Below, piece by piece: positions 6,113 to 8,746 of a stretch of DNA of 8,746 nucleotides (position 1 is the first letter of the stretch; every line of letters starts with the position of its first letter). The DNA is taken from positions 1-8,746 of the forward strand of contig SLFF01000036.1 in assembly GCA_007124395.1 (NCBI GenBank), read 5' to 3'. A program made the position numbers and the translations under genes. Below the pieces are notes generated by a model. It was not told the DNA's origin, made no database searches, and worked only from the letters and a program-made list of their open reading frames with translations. The DNA is from Thermomicrobiaceae bacterium. GTDB lineage: Bacteria; Chloroflexota; Chloroflexia; Thermomicrobiales; Thermomicrobiaceae.

Positions 6113-7150
6113 CTACTCCATTAACGAGCGGACCTGCGGGGCAACCTGCTCGGCATAGAGGCGGATCGATCGCTGGACTCGCTCTGGCTCCAGACCGGTC
6201 AGATACGGGTTAGCCAGGATCACATCCAGTCCCAGGTAACGGCTTGTCTCCGCCAGCTGCCTGGCGCACGACTCCGGACCCCCGGCCACCACAACCTGGT
6301 TGGCCAGCAGTTCCTCGAGTTGCTGCTCGGCTCCGGCTCGATCGGGAAGTTCCGACGGATCGACGGATGGCAGTTCTCTCGGCCCTGCAGCGAATGCTCG
6401 TCCGATCTTCTGCAGATCATCGATCATCTCCGAGCGAGCCTGCTCATCACTCTCCGCCACATACAGGTGACGCATCAGTGCCAGGTACGGACGTCTTCCG
6501 GGTTGCCGTTTCTCTTCCCGCTTCTGCTCATGAAACGCCGTGGCCGGGTTGATCAGTTGATCGTCTGGCTGGAAGCCAATGGTTTGCGACACCATATTCC
6601 GGGCAGACCACTTCGCAGACCGGGGATCGTTTCCGGCATACCAGAGTGGTGGATGCGGGAGCTGAAGTGGCAGATCGACCCGGACGCCCCGGAACTTGTA
6701 GGCGGTACCCGGAAAATCGAACGTTTGCCCGAGCCACGCCTTGCGCATCAGCACCAGTGACTCGACCAGCATTGGATGGCGCAGTGCCGGATCGATACCC
6801 ATTGAGACGAGCTCTTCCGGCCGATGTCCCAGCCCGACGCCGACTTCGACTCGCCCACCGCTGAGGTGATCCAGCATAGAGATGTCCTCAGCCAGACGCA
6901 CCGGATTGTGCAGTGGCAGCGTATAGGCCAGTGCCCCGATCCGGATTCGCCGGGTTCGCTGGGAGATAGCGCCAAGCCAGGCAGTGGGAGATGGCGTGCG
7001 ATACAGCGCCATGAAGTGTCGTTCGGCGATGAAGTGGTAGTCCAGCCCGAGTTGATCGGCGAGTTCAGCATCCGCCAGGTGCCGCTGATAAGCGCGATAG
7101 GACGGAATTTCCGGCGGAACCTGCATGATGTCGAAGATACCGAATTCCAC
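6113..7150 (-). CDS. LLM class flavin-dependent oxidoreductase (luciferase-like)
   Basis: This 345-residue protein has the bacterial luciferase-like TIM-barrel fold and would oxidise a substrate with FMNH2 or reduced F420. The first strand reads MEFGIFDIMQVPPE. The motif DYHFIAERHF (about residues 37-46), the segment IGALAYTLPLHNPVRLAEDI (71-90) and SMLDHLSGGRVEVGVGLGHRPEE (91-113) are hallmarks of the family. The C-terminal part contains HPPLWYAGNDPRSAKW and the late helices with VVAGGPESCARQL. Cofactor and substrate cannot be decided from sequence. The start is a GTG (7148-7150) with AAAGGA about 10 nt upstream; the nearby ATG at 7168-7170 is in another frame. It lies 72 bp downstream of the phosphofructokinase on the same strand and may be co-transcribed with it. 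No terminator hairpin was seen in the gap between them. Confidence 0.92.
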   Translation of the reverse strand: MEFGIFDIMQVPPEIPSYRAYQRHLADAELADQLGLDYHFIAERHFMALYRTPSPTAWLGAISQRTRRIRIGALAYTLPLHNPVRLAEDISMLDHLSGGRVEVGVGLGHRPEELVSMGIDPALRHPMLVESLVLMRKAWLGQTFDFPGTAYKFRGVRVDLPLQLPHPPLWYAGNDPRSAKWSARNMVSQTIGFQPDDQLINPATAFHEQKREEKRQPGRRPYLALMRHLYVAESDEQARSEMIDDLQKIGRAFAAGPRELPSVDPSELPDRAGAEQQLEELLANQVVVAGGPESCARQLAETSRYLGLDVILANPYLTGLEPERVQRSIRLYAEQVAPQVRSLME

Positions 7151-7222
7151 GGGGGCGATGTCCTTTCCATCTCCGGCCGGTCTTTGTGTTCACGTGCGCG
7201 GCGTATGGCGATCTAACTGGTC

Positions 7223-8422
7223 TCATCCTGGCCGGAACGGCAAATCTTCCAGGTGCCCATACGGCTCCAGCGGCCCACCGATGAGCGGCAATGCGTACTC
7301 CCGGAACGCGCCGGTCACGCTGCGACCATCCGGCCCGATGAACGAATCCGGCAGCAATCGCTCCTGGTTCGCCACCGTCTCCAGGGCAACATAGCCGGTA
7401 GTCATCTCGAATGGTTCATTGCTGGTGCGTTCGATAGTGACCATGACTTCGGAGACACCGTCGAGCAACAACTTGACGGCAGCTGCCCCGCACTCTCTGG
7501 CACCCATGAGATCCGGCTCTGATGCTGATTGCTCGAACATCCGCGAGATTGTGCCGGGCTTGTCGTAGCGTGCGCGCAGTCCCAGCGATTCCTGAATTGC
7601 GCTAGTCAGCGCCGGCCCCGGTCCGCCGTAATACGGATGCCCGAAGGAATCTCGCCAGACCACGGTATTGCCGCTGAGCGGTTCGCCATCCCGATCACGC
7701 ATCGTCTCCGGAATCACCGCCACAACCTGCCCACGCTCGGCATGAGCCGCGGCGATTTCCTGCAGGAATTCATCGATCGAGCCAACCGGGCGCTCCGGGA
7801 AGAATATGAGGTGCGGTGGATCGCTATGATCGACCTGACCCAGGGCGCCGGATGCCGCCACCCAGCCAGCGTTGCGACCCATCACCTCGATCAGTTTGAC
7901 CGGATAGAGCTGAGCCGTAGCCGCGGTATCGATACCCGACGAACGCGTTGCCTGGGCAATGAACCGGGCAATCGATCCGTAACCGGGGCAGTGGTCGGTA
8001 CCCGGCAGGTCATTGTCGATCGTCTTCGGGATGCTCACCACGCGCAATTGCTGACCCCTGTCGCGAGCAGACTGGGCCAGCCGCATGGCAGAATCAGCAG
8101 TATCGTTTCCTCCGATGAAGGCGACGATATCGATCCCGTAACTCGCCAGGATCTCCAGAGCGCGTTCCGCCATCTCATCGGTCATCTTCTGACGAGTGGT
8201 GCCGAGCGCGGCAGACGGCGTTCGGCTGAGTCGGGTGAGCGTATCTGGAGACTGAGCCGCGAGATCAATCAGATCCCCGGCAAGCAGCCCTTCGATCCCG
8301 TTACGAGCGCCGGCCACCGCGTCGATTTGACCGCTCTTTTGAGCGGCGGAGATCGCGCCCACCAGCGAATTGTTGATAACGGCTGTGGCGCCGCCGGATT
8401 GTGCTAGCAGAAGTCTCGACAC
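7223..8422 (-). CDS. 6-phosphofructokinase, probably pyrophosphate-dependent
   Basis: This 399-residue PfkA-superfamily enzyme phosphorylates fructose 6-phosphate to the 1,6-bisphosphate. Motifs in order: QSGGATAVINNSLVG (residues 8-22), GGNDT (104-108), IPKTIDNDLPGTD (131-143) with the predicted catalytic base Asp136, EVMGRNAGW (179-187, sugar-phosphate binding), PHLIFFPE (203-210) and the C-terminal helix block ARECGAAAVKLLLDG. In E. coli PfkA the ATP-type residues are Gly104 and Gly124; here the matching positions are Asp107 and Lys133, the pattern of PPi-using enzymes, where the reaction is reversible. Asn106 replaces the usual Asp of GGD, as in a known 'GGND' subgroup. The start is a GTG (8420-8422) and the N-terminus MSRLLLAQSGG fits the family, but no good ribosome binding site is visible before it. 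It is the first gene of the minus-strand set and divergent from the small ORF at 8585. Confidence 0.93.
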   Translation of the reverse strand: MSRLLLAQSGGATAVINNSLVGAISAAQKSGQIDAVAGARNGIEGLLAGDLIDLAAQSPDTLTRLSRTPSAALGTTRQKMTDEMAERALEILASYGIDIVAFIGGNDTADSAMRLAQSARDRGQQLRVVSIPKTIDNDLPGTDHCPGYGSIARFIAQATRSSGIDTAATAQLYPVKLIEVMGRNAGWVAASGALGQVDHSDPPHLIFFPERPVGSIDEFLQEIAAAHAERGQVVAVIPETMRDRDGEPLSGNTVVWRDSFGHPYYGGPGPALTSAIQESLGLRARYDKPGTISRMFEQSASEPDLMGARECGAAAVKLLLDGVSEVMVTIERTSNEPFEMTTGYVALETVANQERLLPDSFIGPDGRSVTGAFREYALPLIGGPLEPYGHLEDLPFRPG

Positions 8423-8431
8423 TGGTATAAT
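8423..8431 (+). promoter_or_regulatory. Perfect extended -10 element pointing right
   Basis: TGGTATAAT matches the extended -10 consensus TGnTATAAT exactly. No good -35 was found at 16-18 nt, which extended -10 promoters can tolerate. Predicted transcription from about 8438 would run toward the 42-codon ORF at 8585 with a leader of about 145 nt. The element sits 1 bp from the phosphofructokinase GTG. On the minus strand TTGACA (8478-8483) and TTGACG (8464-8469) are -35-like sites for the kinase, but no convincing -10 goes with them. Confidence 0.45.
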
Positions 8432-8541
8432 CCGAATCGTCGTTTGAGAGAAAAATCACGGCCCGTCAATGAATCGGTGTCAATCGGGCACCGCGCGGGA
8501 AGTTTCGGCACGGCGGATGCGTTATAACAGTGTAAGCCGTT

Positions 8542-8557
8542 CCGGGCAACAGCCCGG
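8542..8557 (+). promoter_or_regulatory. GC-rich hairpin in front of the small ORF
   Basis: CCGGGC (8542-8547) pairs with GCCCGG (8552-8557) around an AACA tetraloop. The following TGATTTAATG is not a proper T-tract, so a terminator is unlikely. It ends 9 bp before the GAGAGGA ribosome binding site (8567-8573) of the 42-codon ORF, a position suited to influencing translation or mRNA stability. Confidence 0.4.
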
Positions 8558-8584
8558 TGATTTAATGAGAGGACATCCCACTTG

Positions 8585-8713
8585 ATGATCGAGCAACTTG
8601 GACAGCTCATTCGAGCCGGTCTCGATCGACTTCGCGACGCTCTCTTTCCCGGGACCCGGCAGGCACCAGTCCCCGTGCCGGTTCGCATCAATCCACCTTC
8701 GCGCCGTCGATAA
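8585..8713 (+). CDS. Small ORF of 42 codons, amphipathic helix plus proline-rich basic tail
   Basis: The peptide begins MIEQLGQLIRAGLDRLRDAL, which reads as an amphipathic helix (residues 1-21). It continues with FPGTRQ, a PVPVPVR segment (about 28-34) and a basic C-terminus ending R-R-R. GAGAGGA (8567-8573) lies 8 nt before a TTG (8582) and 11 nt before the ATG (8585), either of which could be the start in the same frame. An upstream extended -10 (8423-8431) and a hairpin (8542-8557) fit an expressed unit. No function is recognised. The overlapping minus-strand ORF (8404-8727) is Arg/Ser-rich and looks non-coding. After the stop, 33 bp remain to the window edge. Confidence 0.5.
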   Translation: MIEQLGQLIRAGLDRLRDALFPGTRQAPVPVPVRINPPSRRR

Positions 8714-8746
8714 CGATTCCGATCCACACCACGAACTGCGGCATGA

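Noticed and set aside
7529..8407. 292-codon plus-strand ORF opposite the phosphofructokinase
   Set aside because: The minus-strand protein carries all PFK motifs; the plus frame is a shadow rich in Arg and His without a recognisable fold.
8404..8727. 107-codon minus-strand ORF at the right edge
   Set aside because: The composition is Arg/Ser/Cys-rich with no domain, no ribosome binding site was seen, and it overlaps the start of the phosphofructokinase in a different frame as well as the better-supported 42-codon ORF.
1..8746. Possible defence, mobile or CRISPR system
   Set aside because: No transposase, integrase, nuclease or toxin-antitoxin-like gene and no regularly spaced repeats were seen on either strand.

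Overview
The window looks like chromosomal DNA from a G+C-rich bacterium. The best guess is the Chloroflexota, near Thermomicrobia/Sphaerobacter. This is inference from protein style: a Tat-type lipoprotein binding protein with a long Asp/Glu/Pro spacer, a 'GGND'-type phosphofructokinase, a CaiB-like CoA-transferase and a luciferase-like oxidoreductase. No rRNA, tRNA, CRISPR array, transposase, integrase or phage gene was seen. The content is mostly metabolic, with no recognisable defence or mobile system.

Layout from left to right. Positions 1-801 (+) hold the 3' end of a YyaL/SSP411-type thioredoxin-domain protein. Convergent to it are two minus-strand genes: an unrecognised lipoprotein (850-1599) downstream of a class III CoA-transferase (1695-2945). 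A 193-bp divergent intergenic region (2946-3138) carries back-to-back promoter-like hexamers and a hairpin, and leads into a small three-helix membrane protein (3139-3468, +). After a 168-bp gap with an imperfect palindrome comes a family-5 (peptide/nickel-type) solute-binding lipoprotein (3637-5430, +). It has no permease or ATPase genes beside it and ends at a strong hairpin terminator (5458-5489).

The right half is on the minus strand. Read in transcription order it holds a pyrophosphate-type 6-phosphofructokinase (7223-8422), an LLM-class flavin-dependent oxidoreductase (6113-7150) and a small charged helical protein (5517-5933). The last of these converges on the binding-protein terminator. 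The 179-bp gap between the oxidoreductase and the helical protein contains an unexplained multi-branched inverted-repeat structure (5978-6076) with 23 base pairs in two stacked helices. At the right edge, divergent from the phosphofructokinase, a perfect extended -10 sequence, a GC hairpin and a good ribosome binding site precede a 42-codon ORF (8585-8713, +).

The genes do not form one obvious pathway. The binding protein implies uptake of peptides or similar solutes, the CoA-transferase implies organic-acid activation, and the kinase is glycolytic/gluconeogenic. The least explained items are the folded element at 5978-6076, the 42-residue ORF with its leader, and the 62-residue acidic spacer of the binding protein. 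No intergenic stretch exceeds 300 bases.
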